The notes: generated from the letters alone by a model not told the origin. A stretch of DNA of 64,000 nt from Hydrogenophaga sp. (GCF_030656115.1 NZ_JAUSOO010000080.1:1-64000), one strand, 5' to 3'. Shown: positions 1 through 11,360, counted from the first letter of the stretch. Program-made: numbers and translations.

Positions 1-1
1 C

Positions 2-109
2 TTCATCGCCATTGCTTACCTGCGTATGTCCAAACTGGTCCATTTGCCAGCGAATCCGTTTGAGGCTGCAAAACCACGTAGCCAGAGGCTCATCATGCGG
101 TGCGTCTGA
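2..109 (+). pseudogene. Possible transposase C-terminal remnant
   Basis: An open frame enters from the left edge of the window and stops at TGA 107-109. Its 35 residues begin with a hydrophobic run (FIAIAYLRMSKLVHL) and end in a basic tail, a composition resembling the C-terminus of IS5/IS4-type transposases. There is no start codon inside the window and no terminal inverted repeat could be seen. The call rests on composition and on the neighbouring group II intron debris, so it is tentative; it could equally be the end of another gene. Confidence 0.3.
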
Positions 110-111
110 TG

Positions 112-352
112 TCAAGTTCCACTCAAAACGTCATAGAGCCCCTTGATGCTGCCCACGTAGACGCAAGCAGTCGTCGGCGTAGCGCGCCAGGCTGTGGCCT
201 CGCGCCTCCAACGCCTTGTCCACTTCGTCGAACAGTACGTTGGCCAGCAGCGGGGAGAGTGGCCCACCTTGCGGCGTGCCCAGGTGGCGATCCACCACCA
301 CCCCACCATCCATGATCCCGGCGTTCAGATACGACCGAATCAGCCGGATCAC
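112..352 (-). pseudogene. Group II intron reverse transcriptase/maturase fragment, frameshifted
   Basis: The minus strand encodes a piece of the LtrA-type reverse transcriptase palm domain. Visible blocks are LIRSYLNAGIM, GTPQGGPLSPLLANVL and the catalytic RYADDC motif. Immediately after YADDC the reading frame slips: the expected continuation (CVYVGS) is found in another frame, which is best explained by one extra base near position 170. Both the N-terminal RT blocks and the X/maturase and endonuclease domains are absent. This is a non-functional remnant of a retroelement. No intron RNA domain V or VI could be recognised beside it. Confidence 0.8.
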
Positions 353-429
353 GCCAGGTAGGCATCCACCACACGGATCAACGTCCCTATTTTTCGCCCA
401 TTCGACGAAAAATTAAACAAAAAATTCCG

Positions 430-1035
430 TCAACGCAGCTTGCTTGCATTGTCGGCAACCGATCTGAGCAATTTGCCCAAGGCTTCATCGGCAGCTCGCT
501 TTGCGGACAACGAAAAATCGCTCTTGAACTCGTCGAATTCCGCCCTTCCTTCGCCCATGGCTCGCAATTCGGTCACGAGCCGCCCTTCTCCATCGGTCAC
601 TTTGCAGACCAGTTCAATCGTGAAAATGGTTGGCGGCCAAGTAACGATGCTGGGCGAATACGACGTGGTGTTGATCTGAGGCGTAATCACGAAGCGCAAA
701 CCTTCGGACTTCACTTTCGGGTCCTGTTGTCCGCTAACCCGAACGACCTTGGTAAAACTTTCCGAAAGAGCGATGTATATCCCGGTTTCCAGATCGCGAT
801 AAGGCAGATAGCTGACCTTGTCGCCACCACCACCAGGGGTAATGACTTCGCGCTTGCGGTCTTCCTCGCTAATGGCCAGACCTACCGCATGATCAAGCTT
901 GACCTTACCAGCTCCAATCAGGGCATCCGTGTTGCCCATCAGCGAGATGGGATGTGCACAACCCGATGCGATGACCACCAGCAACAGGGCAATCAGGGTG
1001 CCGAAAAAACGGCGCAAGATCAATCCTGTGCTCAT
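430..1035 (-). CDS. Predicted lipoprotein of unknown function
   Basis: A 201-residue protein with an N-terminal hydrophobic stretch ending in a lipobox (IASGC, Cys26), so it is expected to be lipidated and envelope-anchored. The rest is a soluble alpha/beta-looking domain with no motif I recognise. Its ATG overlaps the stop of the upstream lipoprotein gene in an ATGA arrangement, so the two are translationally coupled. The pair may form one outer-membrane-associated unit. I cannot name the family; it resembles small secreted lipoproteins in general layout only. Confidence 0.75.
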   Translation of the reverse strand: MSTGLILRRFFGTLIALLLVVIASGCAHPISLMGNTDALIGAGKVKLDHAVGLAISEEDRKREVITPGGGGDKVSYLPYRDLETGIYIALSESFTKVVRVSGQQDPKVKSEGLRFVITPQINTTSYSPSIVTWPPTIFTIELVCKVTDGEGRLVTELRAMGEGRAEFDEFKSDFSLSAKRAADEALGKLLRSVADNASKLR

Positions 1036-1592
1036 TTCAGAGACTCCTGAAAGTTGGCATCACCCCACAGCAAAGCCAGAAGCTTCTGCACGATCAGCGG
1101 ATACTGCTGCTGAGCCTTTGGGATAGCGATGTAACCCAGCAGGGATGAATCCCAGCTCAAGTCGGCACGCTTGACTTGGTCATAACGCTGCACCCCATCG
1201 TTTTTCACCACGAACCGTGCCTCAATCTCGCCACTGTTGGTAAGAATGCCGGCCGCTGCGATATCGTTCTTCAACAGTTGTCCGCTGATCTCGAGCTTGG
1301 AGTTTGGATCGAGCTTGCCCGCAAGTTTCAACTCCTTTTGCAGAGCGTCAGCAAGGTAAGCCGCATAGTCGGATCCTACAGGGGAGTCCATCTGATTGCC
1401 GCGCAAACCGATTGATCCACTGGTACCGGACTGGACAGTAAAGCTACCCACCTTGACGGAGGCCGGTGCTTTTTTGAGTTGCTCAATGTTGTCCAGCGAG
1501 GCGTTGTACTGGGGGGCTTTGATGGCGCACCCGGTAGAAAGGAGCAAGGCGGCAATGGCAACACAACTCAGGAGCGAGCGAGATGAAAACAT
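1032..1592 (-). CDS. Predicted lipoprotein of unknown function
   Basis: This 186-residue protein starts at the internal ATG at 1592, chosen because it gives a compact signal peptide followed by a lipobox (LSTGC, Cys22). A longer frame up to 1631 would add 13 residues ahead of the signal and is less likely. The mature part contains phrases such as KLEISGQLLKND and EARFVV that suggest a beta-rich lipoprotein domain binding a partner in the periplasm. It is first in a two-gene operon with the lipoprotein at 430-1035, sharing a 4-base ATGA overlap. Function unknown. Confidence 0.72.
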   Translation of the reverse strand: MFSSRSLLSCVAIAALLLSTGCAIKAPQYNASLDNIEQLKKAPASVKVGSFTVQSGTSGSIGLRGNQMDSPVGSDYAAYLADALQKELKLAGKLDPNSKLEISGQLLKNDIAAAGILTNSGEIEARFVVKNDGVQRYDQVKRADLSWDSSLLGYIAIPKAQQQYPLIVQKLLALLWGDANFQESLK

Positions 1593-1750
1593 CGGATGTA
1601 CTGATAGTAAAAGGGACCAAAGTTTAACCATGAAAATAAGGATCCGAGTTCATCACGCCATGCAAGGATGAACAAGGAAAAGACAATGAGCACAATGGGT
1701 GGCGTAATCATCTCCGCTCGCTCGGAGTCCAAAGACTGAAATGCAACAAC

Positions 1751-1782
1751 GCAAAAGAGGCTCCCGAAGGAGCCTCTTTTGC
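1751..1782 (-). terminator. Rho-independent terminator downstream of the phasin gene
   Basis: A stem of gaggctcc/ggagcctc around a short loop is flanked by an A-run on the left and a T-run on the right, so it can act in both directions. It lies about 50 bases past the stop codon of the phasin gene. Confidence 0.75.
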
Positions 1783-1828
1783 GTCAGACGGAGCCCATGG
1801 CCCGAAGGCCATTCGCTCCAGACCGGAT

Positions 1829-2374
1829 TCAGACAGCCTTGGCGGCTTTTTTCACCATGTCGGTGGTCTGCTTGGTTGCGACAGCAAAGTTCGACTGAGC
1901 GGCTTCGGTGGCTTTCTTGATGCTGGCCTGGGCCGACTCGACGGCTTTCTGGCTGTTGCTCAAGGCGTTCTGGAAAGCGGCCACAGCAGCTTCAGAGCCA
2001 GCAGGGGCGCTCTTGACGAGCTGTTCCACCGAGGCGCCAAAGGCCTTTTGTGCTTCGGCCATCTTGGCTTCGATCTGCTTGGTGACGTCGGCGCTGCCTT
2101 CGGTGGCAATGCTTTGCACGTGCTGGAAGTAGGCGGTGGACTTTTCGGCCATGGGCTGAACGAAGCCGGTTTGCAGGGTCATGAATTCCTGGGGCGTCTT
2201 GACAGCCATGGAGGCTTTGGCGTGGCTGAAGGACTCGCTCATGATGGCTTTGGAAGCGGCCATATTGAGTTCAACCAGTTTTTCAGCACCGGTGAAGGCT
2301 TTTTTGAAGGCAGCTTCGAAGGCTTCCATGTTGGCTTTGTTGGCGGCCATGATCTGTTCAGCGGGGTTGTTCAT
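1829..2374 (-). CDS. phaP: Phasin family protein
   Basis: A 181-residue, Ala/Lys/Glu-rich, almost wholly helical protein without signal peptide or membrane span. The N-terminal NPAEQIMAANKANMEAFEA pattern and the repeated AASKAI / ALSNSQKAVESAQASIKKATEAA heptads are characteristic of betaproteobacterial phasins (Phasin_2 family). These coat polyhydroxyalkanoate granules in the cytoplasm and control granule size. Two palindromes upstream resemble PhaR operators, consistent with PHB-responsive repression. It is monocistronic, with its own terminator. No PHB synthase is in this window. Confidence 0.9.
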   Translation of the reverse strand: MNNPAEQIMAANKANMEAFEAAFKKAFTGAEKLVELNMAASKAIMSESFSHAKASMAVKTPQEFMTLQTGFVQPMAEKSTAYFQHVQSIATEGSADVTKQIEAKMAEAQKAFGASVEQLVKSAPAGSEAAVAAFQNALSNSQKAVESAQASIKKATEAAQSNFAVATKQTTDMVKKAAKAV

Positions 2375-2438
2375 TTCGGTTTCCTTGAGGTGGAGTGGAG
2401 GGATTGAGCCTTGAACACGGATCGGGTGACCGATTTAT

Positions 2439-2452
2439 GTTGCAGTGCAGCA
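2439..2452 (-). promoter_or_regulatory. Putative PhaR operator, proximal
   Basis: Read on the minus strand this is CTGC-ACT-GCAA, one mismatch from the CTGC-N3/4-GCAG site described for the PHB-responsive repressor PhaR of Paracoccus. It lies about 65 bases upstream of the phasin ATG. Confidence 0.45.
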
Positions 2453-2493
2453 TGGTTTGAATTCTACGGGTATTCCCGAAGATGGCAAGCATT

Positions 2494-2512
2494 TTTGCTG
2501 CACTGCAGCAAA
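2494..2512 (-). promoter_or_regulatory. Putative PhaR operator, distal perfect palindrome
   Basis: A 19-base perfect palindrome centred at 2503 contains an exact CTGC-ACT-GCAG core, the sequence recognised by PhaR in Paracoccus. It is about 53 bases from the proximal copy, in the region upstream of the phasin gene. Operator function is inferred from sequence and context. Confidence 0.5.
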
Positions 2513-2563
2513 GTTAGAGACATTCCCCCAACATCTACCATGGGCGGTGGGAACGAAAGCCGC

Positions 2564-3553
2564 TCAGGCCGAGGCTGGTTCACCCGGTGCCGGGAAACCG
2601 TTGCGCCCTGGGAACTCGGGCGCCAGGGCGCGGGCGTTGGGCATCTTGAGCCACAGCCGCAGCATTTTGCGGTGCCGTGCGGGGTCGGCATCGTCCTGAA
2701 AGTCGTTGCGCGAATGCAGCACGGCGTAGTTGTTGGCGAACTGCAGGTCGCCGGGCTCCAGCATCATGTCCAGGCGGATGCTGGGCTGGTGCATGACGGT
2801 ATCGAACAGGTCCAGCGCCTCGATCTCCACCCTCGACAGCGGCTGTTGGCGGATCTCGTGGCCCAGCTCGATGTACTGGCGCAGGTAGCGGCAGCTGAGC
2901 TTGCCCTGGTGGTGGCTGAAGATGGGCGACAGGCTGGGCAGCGGCTCGCACAGGTGGGCGAAGTACAGGGGGCGGTAATACAAGCCCAGGTACTCGGGGT
3001 GCTTTTCCAGGATCTCGTTGTAAATGGCGGCCACGCTCACCAGGCTGCTCAGACCGCCGGCTTTGGCCTTGCGCACGCAGAGCAGGCCCACCACGTCGGA
3101 CGGGTCGGAGTGGTAGGGCAAATACAGGTTGGTTTCGTAGACGCGGGTATTTTTGTCGCTGGCATCGCCCACGTTCATCACCGTGCCGATCCGTTCACCG
3201 CGTGGGTTTTGGCATACCGGCTGGCCCAGGTGCAAACCGAGGCCGTAGTACACGGTGTTGATGTCGTCGTCGGTGTAACGCTCGACCGGCAGGCCGCGCA
3301 GCGCCAGGAAACCACGGCCGTTTTCCAGCTCGTCGGCCCAGCGCTGGAGTTCGGGCTCCAGGGCTTTCAACGGAAAGTCTTCTTTGCCAAAGTGGGGGAA
3401 ACGCAGGCCTTGGGCTTTGACGTGGGCAAGCGCGGCGTCGATTTCGGCAACCGATTCGCGGCTGAGTGGGTGGAGCCAGGTGGTGTCACCGGCGAGATCG
3501 GCGCCGCGCCAGGCGGCGGGGCCGGTGATGGGTTGTTTCAGGATGAGGCTCAC
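2564..3553 (-). CDS. TauD/TfdA-family Fe(II)/2-oxoglutarate dioxygenase
   Basis: A 329-residue cytoplasmic enzyme of the TauD/TfdA fold. The HxD iron ligands are in YHSDPSD (His148, Asp150), the distal His is in AVLHSRNDF (His280), and a downstream Arg in RKMLRLWL (Arg299) would hold 2-oxoglutarate. Members hydroxylate small organic acids or amino-acid-like substrates; the substrate cannot be read from the sequence. It follows the PLP deaminase-like gene (3618-4895) on the same strand with a 64-base gap, suggesting a shared catabolic role. The C-terminus is Pro/Gly/Ala-rich. Confidence 0.85.
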   Translation of the reverse strand: MSLILKQPITGPAAWRGADLAGDTTWLHPLSRESVAEIDAALAHVKAQGLRFPHFGKEDFPLKALEPELQRWADELENGRGFLALRGLPVERYTDDDINTVYYGLGLHLGQPVCQNPRGERIGTVMNVGDASDKNTRVYETNLYLPYHSDPSDVVGLLCVRKAKAGGLSSLVSVAAIYNEILEKHPEYLGLYYRPLYFAHLCEPLPSLSPIFSHHQGKLSCRYLRQYIELGHEIRQQPLSRVEIEALDLFDTVMHQPSIRLDMMLEPGDLQFANNYAVLHSRNDFQDDADPARHRKMLRLWLKMPNARALAPEFPGRNGFPAPGEPASA

Positions 3554-3617
3554 AGAAAGGCTCCTTCAAGCAGGGAGAAACAAGAAAACCCACACGCGGG
3601 CCACAGGCAGCGCCCCG

Positions 3618-4895
3618 TCAAAACACGGTGGTCACCGCGTCCACCACGCGGTAGGTGTCGTCCACCACCGGCAGCCAGCGCCATTTGTCGAACGTGGTGC
3701 AGGGGTGCGAGATGCCGCTGGCCACGGTTTCGCCCAGGCGGGGCCATTCGGCCTCGGGCGCCATCGGGTCGAAGCGCAGGTAGGCGTGCTGGTCGTTCAA
3801 GGCGTCTGTGCGCCAGTGGCTGGGCACGGCCTGTGGTGCACCGCCTTGGGCGTCTGAGCGCCAGATGGGCTGCGGCAGGTCCAGGTCGTAAGACACGTCG
3901 CGCTTGCCCATGCTCAACAGCGCCAGGCCGGGCTCGGGCTGGCTCTGGACGCACGCCAGCACCTCCAGCGCGGGCTTGAGCGTTTCCCGCAGGTTCAACC
4001 GCTCGCCCACGCAGCACAGGTAGCGCGTGTAGCGTTGGTGGTCGTGCGTGAGGTAGCAGCCCGAACGCAGCACGCCGCGCACCGGGCGGCCCAGCTGGGG
4101 CGTGAGCCGTTCAGCCACCAGGTCAAAAATGGCGGAGCCACCGGCGCTGAGGATGATTTCTTCGTGCGCAAACCAGCCTTGCGCGATGGCTTCTCGCGCG
4201 ATCGCGGCGACACGGTCCATGAGCTGCTGCACGGTGGCGCGGTCTTGGGCGTGGTTGCAGGTGGCGGTGGTGCCTTCGTAGCACTCAATACCGGCCAACT
4301 GCAGCACCGGACTGGCGTGGATGCGCTGGGCAAGTTGCCGCGCCCCGTCTGCGGTGCGGCAGCCGGTGCGCTGGCCGGCCATGCCCAGCTCCAGCAGCAC
4401 CTCCAACCGGCCCTGGAAACCCCGGGCTGCCGCCCAGGCTTCAATGTGGTCCACCTGGCCGAGCGAGTCCACCAGAAACAGCGTGCGCAGCGTGGGCTGC
4501 TCAGCGTGCAGCAGCGCCAGCGCGTCCAGCTCGGCACGCTGGATCACCTGGTTGGCGATCAGCAGCACCGGCACACCGTGGCGCGCACCCACCGCCGCCT
4601 GAAACACGGTGGCGAAGCTGATGCCCCAGGCGCCCGCGTCCAGTTGCATGCGCCACAGCTCGGGCGACATGCTGGTTTTGCCGTGCGGCGCGATGAACAG
4701 GCCGCGCTGCGCGCAGAAATCGCGCATCCAGTGCAGGTTGTGCTGCAGCGCGCTCTGTTTGAGCACGGCCAGCGGCAAGGCCAGGTCGCCGTGCAGCAGC
4801 TGCCAGTCTTGCTGACCGATCTGCTCACGCGACAGTGGCGCCTGGCCCGCAGGAAAGCCCTTGAGGTGGGGGCCAAAGGTGGGTGTGTCAGGCAT
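3618..4895 (-). CDS. PLP-dependent D-amino-acid deaminase/aldolase-like protein
   Basis: A 425-residue protein of the alanine-racemase-like, fold-III PLP family (D-serine dehydratase/D-threonine aldolase type, often annotated amino acid deaminase). The PLP lysine is in APHGKTSMSP (Lys73). The C-terminal domain carries HPCTTFDKW, matching the His/Cys metal-site segment of DSD1-like enzymes. It probably removes ammonia from, or cleaves, a beta-hydroxy D-amino acid in the cytoplasm. Neighbours are a small membrane protein and parC upstream and a TauD-type dioxygenase downstream. The exact substrate is unknown. Confidence 0.82.
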   Translation of the reverse strand: MPDTPTFGPHLKGFPAGQAPLSREQIGQQDWQLLHGDLALPLAVLKQSALQHNLHWMRDFCAQRGLFIAPHGKTSMSPELWRMQLDAGAWGISFATVFQAAVGARHGVPVLLIANQVIQRAELDALALLHAEQPTLRTLFLVDSLGQVDHIEAWAAARGFQGRLEVLLELGMAGQRTGCRTADGARQLAQRIHASPVLQLAGIECYEGTTATCNHAQDRATVQQLMDRVAAIAREAIAQGWFAHEEIILSAGGSAIFDLVAERLTPQLGRPVRGVLRSGCYLTHDHQRYTRYLCCVGERLNLRETLKPALEVLACVQSQPEPGLALLSMGKRDVSYDLDLPQPIWRSDAQGGAPQAVPSHWRTDALNDQHAYLRFDPMAPEAEWPRLGETVASGISHPCTTFDKWRWLPVVDDTYRVVDAVTTVF

Positions 4896-4915
4896 GGTGC
4901 TTTACTGGCGCTTCT

Positions 4916-5094
4916 TTACTGGCGGTTTTTGCGCGCCTGGGCACGCCGCACCTGGCGGCTTTGTCCGGCCAGCTGTTGCTGGGCCTGCTGGGCGGCGCGG
5001 CGGGAACGGATGCGTTTGCCCAGCGCGCGGGCCACGATGAAGGCCAGCACAGCGCTGGCCACGATGATGAACAGGGCGGTGAGGTCCATGCCGT

Positions 5095-5098
<4 letters not shown>
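4916..5098 (-). CDS. Small single-pass membrane protein
   Basis: A 60-residue protein with one N-terminal transmembrane helix (residues about 6-24) followed by a strongly basic, Gln/Arg-rich cytoplasmic tail. Its ATG overlaps the parC stop by four bases (ATGA), so it is translated as part of the parE-parC unit, and it lies 20 bases ahead of the deaminase-like gene. I do not recognise a named family. The basic tail could bind nucleic acid or anionic lipid, but that is speculation. Confidence 0.7.
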
Positions 5099-7429
<2,331 letters not shown>

Positions 7430-7446
<17 letters not shown>

Positions 7447-9574
7447 GTGGTTTCAGCTGTCTTGATGAGGAACCGCTGCGCGAGAAATGCCTGCCGTCCA
7501 GAACATCGCGGAACCGGCTTTGCCGGGCCGCGGATGTTGCCTCCCAGGGGGGGTGACGCCGCAGGCGGCGCGGGGGGTATCCAATATCTATTTCCACCGA
7601 GTCGCCGTGCAATTCCATGAGTTCGCGGCGCGAAGCGGCTTCGCCCTTGCCCATGAGTTTGGTGATGAGCGCTTCGGTGGCGGCAAAGTCCATAGACCCG
7701 AGGTTGACCTGCATCAGGCGGCGGGTGTCGGGGTTGAGCGTGGTGTCCCACAGCTGCTCGGCATTCATTTCGCCCAGACCTTTGAAGCGGCTGATCTGGC
7801 ACTTGTCGCGCGGCACGCCGTCTTTTTCGGCCTTGTCCAGGATGGCGTGCAGCTCGCCCTCGTCCAGCGCGTACTGTTTGAGCGCCGGCTTCTTGCCGCG
7901 CGCAGGCACGTCCACCCGGAACAGCGGCGGTCGCGCCACGTACACGTGGCCGGTCTCGATGAGCTTGGGAAAATGCCGGAAAAACAGCGTCAGCAGCAGC
8001 ACCTGGATGTGCGAACCATCCACGTCGGCGTCGGACAGGATGCACACCTTGCCGTAGCGCAAACCGCTCATGTCGGGTGTGTCCAGCGGGCCGTGCGGGT
8101 CGATGCCGATGGCCACCGAAATATCGTGGATTTCGTTGTTGGCAAACAGGCGGTCGCGCTCCACCTCCCAGGTGTTGAGCACCTTGCCGCGCAGCGGCAG
8201 AATGGCTTGGCTTTCCTTGTCACGGCCCATCTTGGCGCTGCCACCGGCCGAATCGCCCTCGACCAAAAAAACCTCGTTCTGCGCCAGGTCTTTGCTTTCG
8301 CAGTCGGTCAGCTTGCCAGGCAACACGGCCACGCCCGAGCCCTTGCGTTTTTCCACCTTCTGGCCGGCCTTCTGTCGCGACTGCGCGGCCTTGATGGCGA
8401 GTTCGGCCAGCTTCTTGCCGTAGTCCACGTGCTGGTTGAGCCAGAGTTCAAGCGCCGGGCGCACAAAGCTGCCGACCAGGCGCACCGCGTCGCGCGAGTT
8501 CAGGCGCTCCTTGATCTGGCCTTGAAACTGCGGGTCGAGCACCTTGGCTGAGAGGACATAGCTGGCGCGGGCAAACACGTCTTCGGGCAGCAGCTTCACG
8601 CCTTTGGGCAGCAGTGCGTGCAGTTCAATGAAGCCCTTCACCGCCTGAAACAGGCCGTCGCGCAGACCACTTTCGTGCGTACCGCCCGCGCTGGTGGGGA
8701 TCAGGTTCACATAACTTTCGCGCACCGGCTGGCCGTCTTCGGTGAAGGCCACGCACCAGTTGGCGCCCTCGCCTTCGGCAAAGCTGTCGTGCCCGCTGTC
8801 GGCGAAGCCCTCGCCCTCAAACAGCGGAATCACCGGCTCGCCGTGCAGCGTTTGCTGCAGATAGTCGCGCAGGCCGCCTTTGTAGAGCCACACCTGCGAG
8901 TCTTTGGTTTTCTCGTTCACCAGGGTCACCGTCACGCCCGGCATCAGCACCGCCTTGCTGCGCAGCAGGTGGGTGAGTTCGTTCATGGGCAGCGCGGCGG
9001 ATTCGAAATACTTGGCATCGGGCCAGGCGCGCACCGTGGTGCCTTGTTTGCGATCGCCCTCCCCTTTGGGCGCGATCACGAGTTGTTCGATCACATCGCC
9101 CGCCGAGAACGCCAGCTTGGCCACCTTGCCTTCGCGGTAGCTGGTCACTTCCAGCCGGGTCGAGAGCGCGTTGGTGACCGACACGCCCACGCCGTGCAAG
9201 CCGCCCGAGAAACTGTAGGCGCCACCGCTGCCTTTGTCGAACTTGCCACCGGCGTGCAGCCGGGTGAACACCAGTTCCACCACCGGCGCTTTTTCTTCCG
9301 GGTGCAAGCCAAAGGGTATGCCCCGGCCATCGTCTTCCACGCTCACCGAGCTGTCGGCGTGCAGCGTGACCTTGATTTTTTTGCCGTGCCCGGCCAACGC
9401 TTCGTCGGCCGCGTTGTCCAGCACTTCCTGAATGATGTGCAGCGGGTTGTCGGTGCGGGTGTACATGCCCGGACGTTGCTTGACCGGCTCCAGTCCCTTG
9501 AGGACGCGGATCGAACCTTCGGAATAAGCATCGCTGGCGGCGACGGACTTGGGTGCAGCGGGTTTCTCTGTCAT
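7430..9574 (-). CDS. parE: DNA topoisomerase IV subunit B with aberrant C-terminal extension
   Basis: GHKL ATPase subunit of topoisomerase IV (714 residues from ATG 9574; an alternative ATG at 9583 adds three). Motifs: LDNAADEAL and [10 protein letters not shown] (ATP binding), [14 protein letters not shown], the Toprim block [15 protein letters not shown] and the C-terminal [15 protein letters not shown]. Family members normally finish at a short VEIDI-type end (here near residue 664). In this gene the frame runs on for 50 more codons rich in Arg and Pro, derived from repeat-like sequence, and ends inside parC. The next gene on the minus strand is parC, so the two form an operon. Confidence 0.93.
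7495..7582. repeat. Repeat-like GC-rich element forming the parE tail
   Basis: This stretch holds two self-complementary blocks (CCGGCTTTGCCGG, and the GCCGCAGGCGGC segment next to a G-run). In composition and hairpin layout it looks like the short extragenic palindromic elements found between genes in Comamonadaceae, rather than coding DNA. It covers almost all of the 50 codons added after the conserved ParE end. Copy number elsewhere cannot be tested here. Confidence 0.5.
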
Positions 9575-9583
9575 GCGCGGCAT

Positions 9584-10097
9584 TGTAGAGCGCCGCACCA
9601 TTTGGCCTAGAAACCACAATTGATCGCTTATGTGAACGTGTAAGTTATTGATATTAAAAACATTATTGATATTCAGACCAGTCACCCATCTGGTGAAAAT
9701 GTGGATCGCCCGGTGGCGCCACCCTGGTGCAGGCTGGCGGCATTGTTCCTCCTGGCTGGCAGCCGCCAGCAGCGGCGCCGCGCCTTGCCAGCACGCCCCA
9801 GACAGCCCTCTCGGGCGCGTCCAACTGCGGCTTTCCGGAGCTTGTCGAACTTGGGAGTCGCCGGCTGCACATCGACCACAGCGGCCCACGTACCCGCTTC
9901 TTGACCCACAGCGGTGCTATGGGCCTGCGAATCGGGCAAAAACGTTCCGCACGGGGGCTGTTTTTTGCTTTCGGCGCTTCAGGTCCGACCGGCTCCTCGC
10001 TCGACGCAAGCGCAGTTTTCTGATGGCCATGGCTGAGTGCACGGTCAATTTCCCCAAGGTGGCAGCGGACGTGGGGCAAATTCGCTACATTCGCCGG
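9584..10097. other. 514-base divergent intergenic region, no gene recognised
   Basis: It separates parE (minus) from the MFS transporter gene (plus) and must hold both promoters. An AT-rich patch at about 9640-9680 with repeated TTATTGATATT blocks is the likeliest promoter or regulator site for parE. A continuous plus-strand frame crosses the region into the MFS gene, but its Trp/Arg/Pro-rich sequence resembles no protein and lacks a plausible signal or motif. Confidence 0.5.
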
Positions 10098-11360
10098 ATG
10101 TCCATTGCCTCAAAAAACCCCTCCGGAGCCATGCCTACCCCGGGCCCCGCCGGTCTGTCCACCCTGCAGGTGCTCGCCTGCGGTGCTTTCATCGTCACGC
10201 TGTCCATGGGCATCCGCCACGGTTTTGGTCTGTGGCTGCAGCCTGTGACCCAGTCCCAGGGCTGGACACGCGAAACCTTTGCCTTTGCCTTGGCGGTGCA
10301 AAACCTGTCCTGGGGGGTGTTCGGTATTTTTGCCGGCATGGCGGCCGACCGCTTCGGCGCCTTCAAGGTGCTGGTGATGGGCGCGGTGCTGTATGCGTTG
10401 GGCCTGGTCGGCATGGCCATGTCCACCACCTCGGTGGGCTTTGCGCTCACGGCAGGCATTTTGATTGGCGCGGCTCAGGCCGGCACCACCTACGCGGTGA
10501 TTTACGGCGTGATCGGGCGGCAAATACCGGCTGAAAAACGCTCGTGGGCCATGGGCGTGGCGGCGGCGGCAGGCTCGTTTGGGCAGTTCCTCATGGTGCC
10601 GGTGGAAGGCTGGCTCATCAGCAGCTTCGGCTGGCAAGAGGCTCTCATGGTGCTGGGCGCAGCGGTGCTGCTGATCATGCCGCTGGCCTGGGGCCTGCGT
10701 GAGCCGGGCTTCGCGGGCGGCACCATGCCCAAGCGCGAGCAATCCATTGTGCAAGCGCTGCGCGAGGCGTTCAAATACCGCAGCTTCCAGCTGCTCATGG
10801 CGGGCTACTTTGTGTGCGGCTTCCAGGTGGTGTTCATTGGTGTGCACATGCCCAGCTATTTGAAAGACAACGGGCTGTCGCCCCAGGTGGCGAGCTACGC
10901 GCTGGCGCTGATTGGCCTGTTCAACGTGATCGGCACCTACGCGGCGGGCGCGTTGGGCCAGCGCATGCCCAAGCGCTACATCCTGGCGTTCATTTACCTG
11001 GCGCGTGCAGTGGCTATCAGCATCTTCTTGATCGTGCCGCTGTCTCCCGCCAGCGTGTATGTGTTTTCTGCCGTCATGGGCGTGCTGTGGCTGTCCACCG
11101 TACCACCCACCAACGCGGTGGTGGCACAAATCTTTGGTGTCGCCCACCTGTCCATGCTCGGCGGGTTTGTGTTTTTCAGCCACCAGATTGGCAGCTTCAT
11201 GGGCGTGTGGCTGGGCGGTGTGCTGTACGACCGCACCGGCAGTTACAACATCGTCTGGTACATCTCGATTGCCTTGGGTGTGATGGCCGCGCTGATCAAC
11301 CTGCCGGTGCGGGAGTCTGCCATCGTGCGCGGAACCCAACGCGTGGGGGCCGCAGCGTGA
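10098..11360 (+). CDS. Major facilitator superfamily transporter
   Basis: A 420-residue inner-membrane protein with about 12 hydrophobic helices and the loop 2-3 MFS signature region (FAGMAADRFGAFKVLVMG). The type resembles oxalate/formate antiporter-like and monocarboxylate-like MFS members of Burkholderiales; the substrate cannot be told. Start chosen at 10098; ATG 10131 is an alternative with GGAG just upstream. The stop overlaps the GTG of a 47-residue membrane protein (GTGA), which in turn overlaps the methyltransferase start, so the three genes are coupled. Confidence 0.82.
   Translation: MSIASKNPSGAMPTPGPAGLSTLQVLACGAFIVTLSMGIRHGFGLWLQPVTQSQGWTRETFAFALAVQNLSWGVFGIFAGMAADRFGAFKVLVMGAVLYALGLVGMAMSTTSVGFALTAGILIGAAQAGTTYAVIYGVIGRQIPAEKRSWAMGVAAAAGSFGQFLMVPVEGWLISSFGWQEALMVLGAAVLLIMPLAWGLREPGFAGGTMPKREQSIVQALREAFKYRSFQLLMAGYFVCGFQVVFIGVHMPSYLKDNGLSPQVASYALALIGLFNVIGTYAAGALGQRMPKRYILAFIYLARAVAISIFLIVPLSPASVYVFSAVMGVLWLSTVPPTNAVVAQIFGVAHLSMLGGFVFFSHQIGSFMGVWLGGVLYDRTGSYNIVWYISIALGVMAALINLPVRESAIVRGTQRVGAAA

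Noticed and set aside
9648..10097. N-terminal extension of the MFS transporter by 150 residues
   Set aside because: Arg/Trp/Pro-rich and not membrane-like; the transporter's first helix follows ATG 10098 directly.
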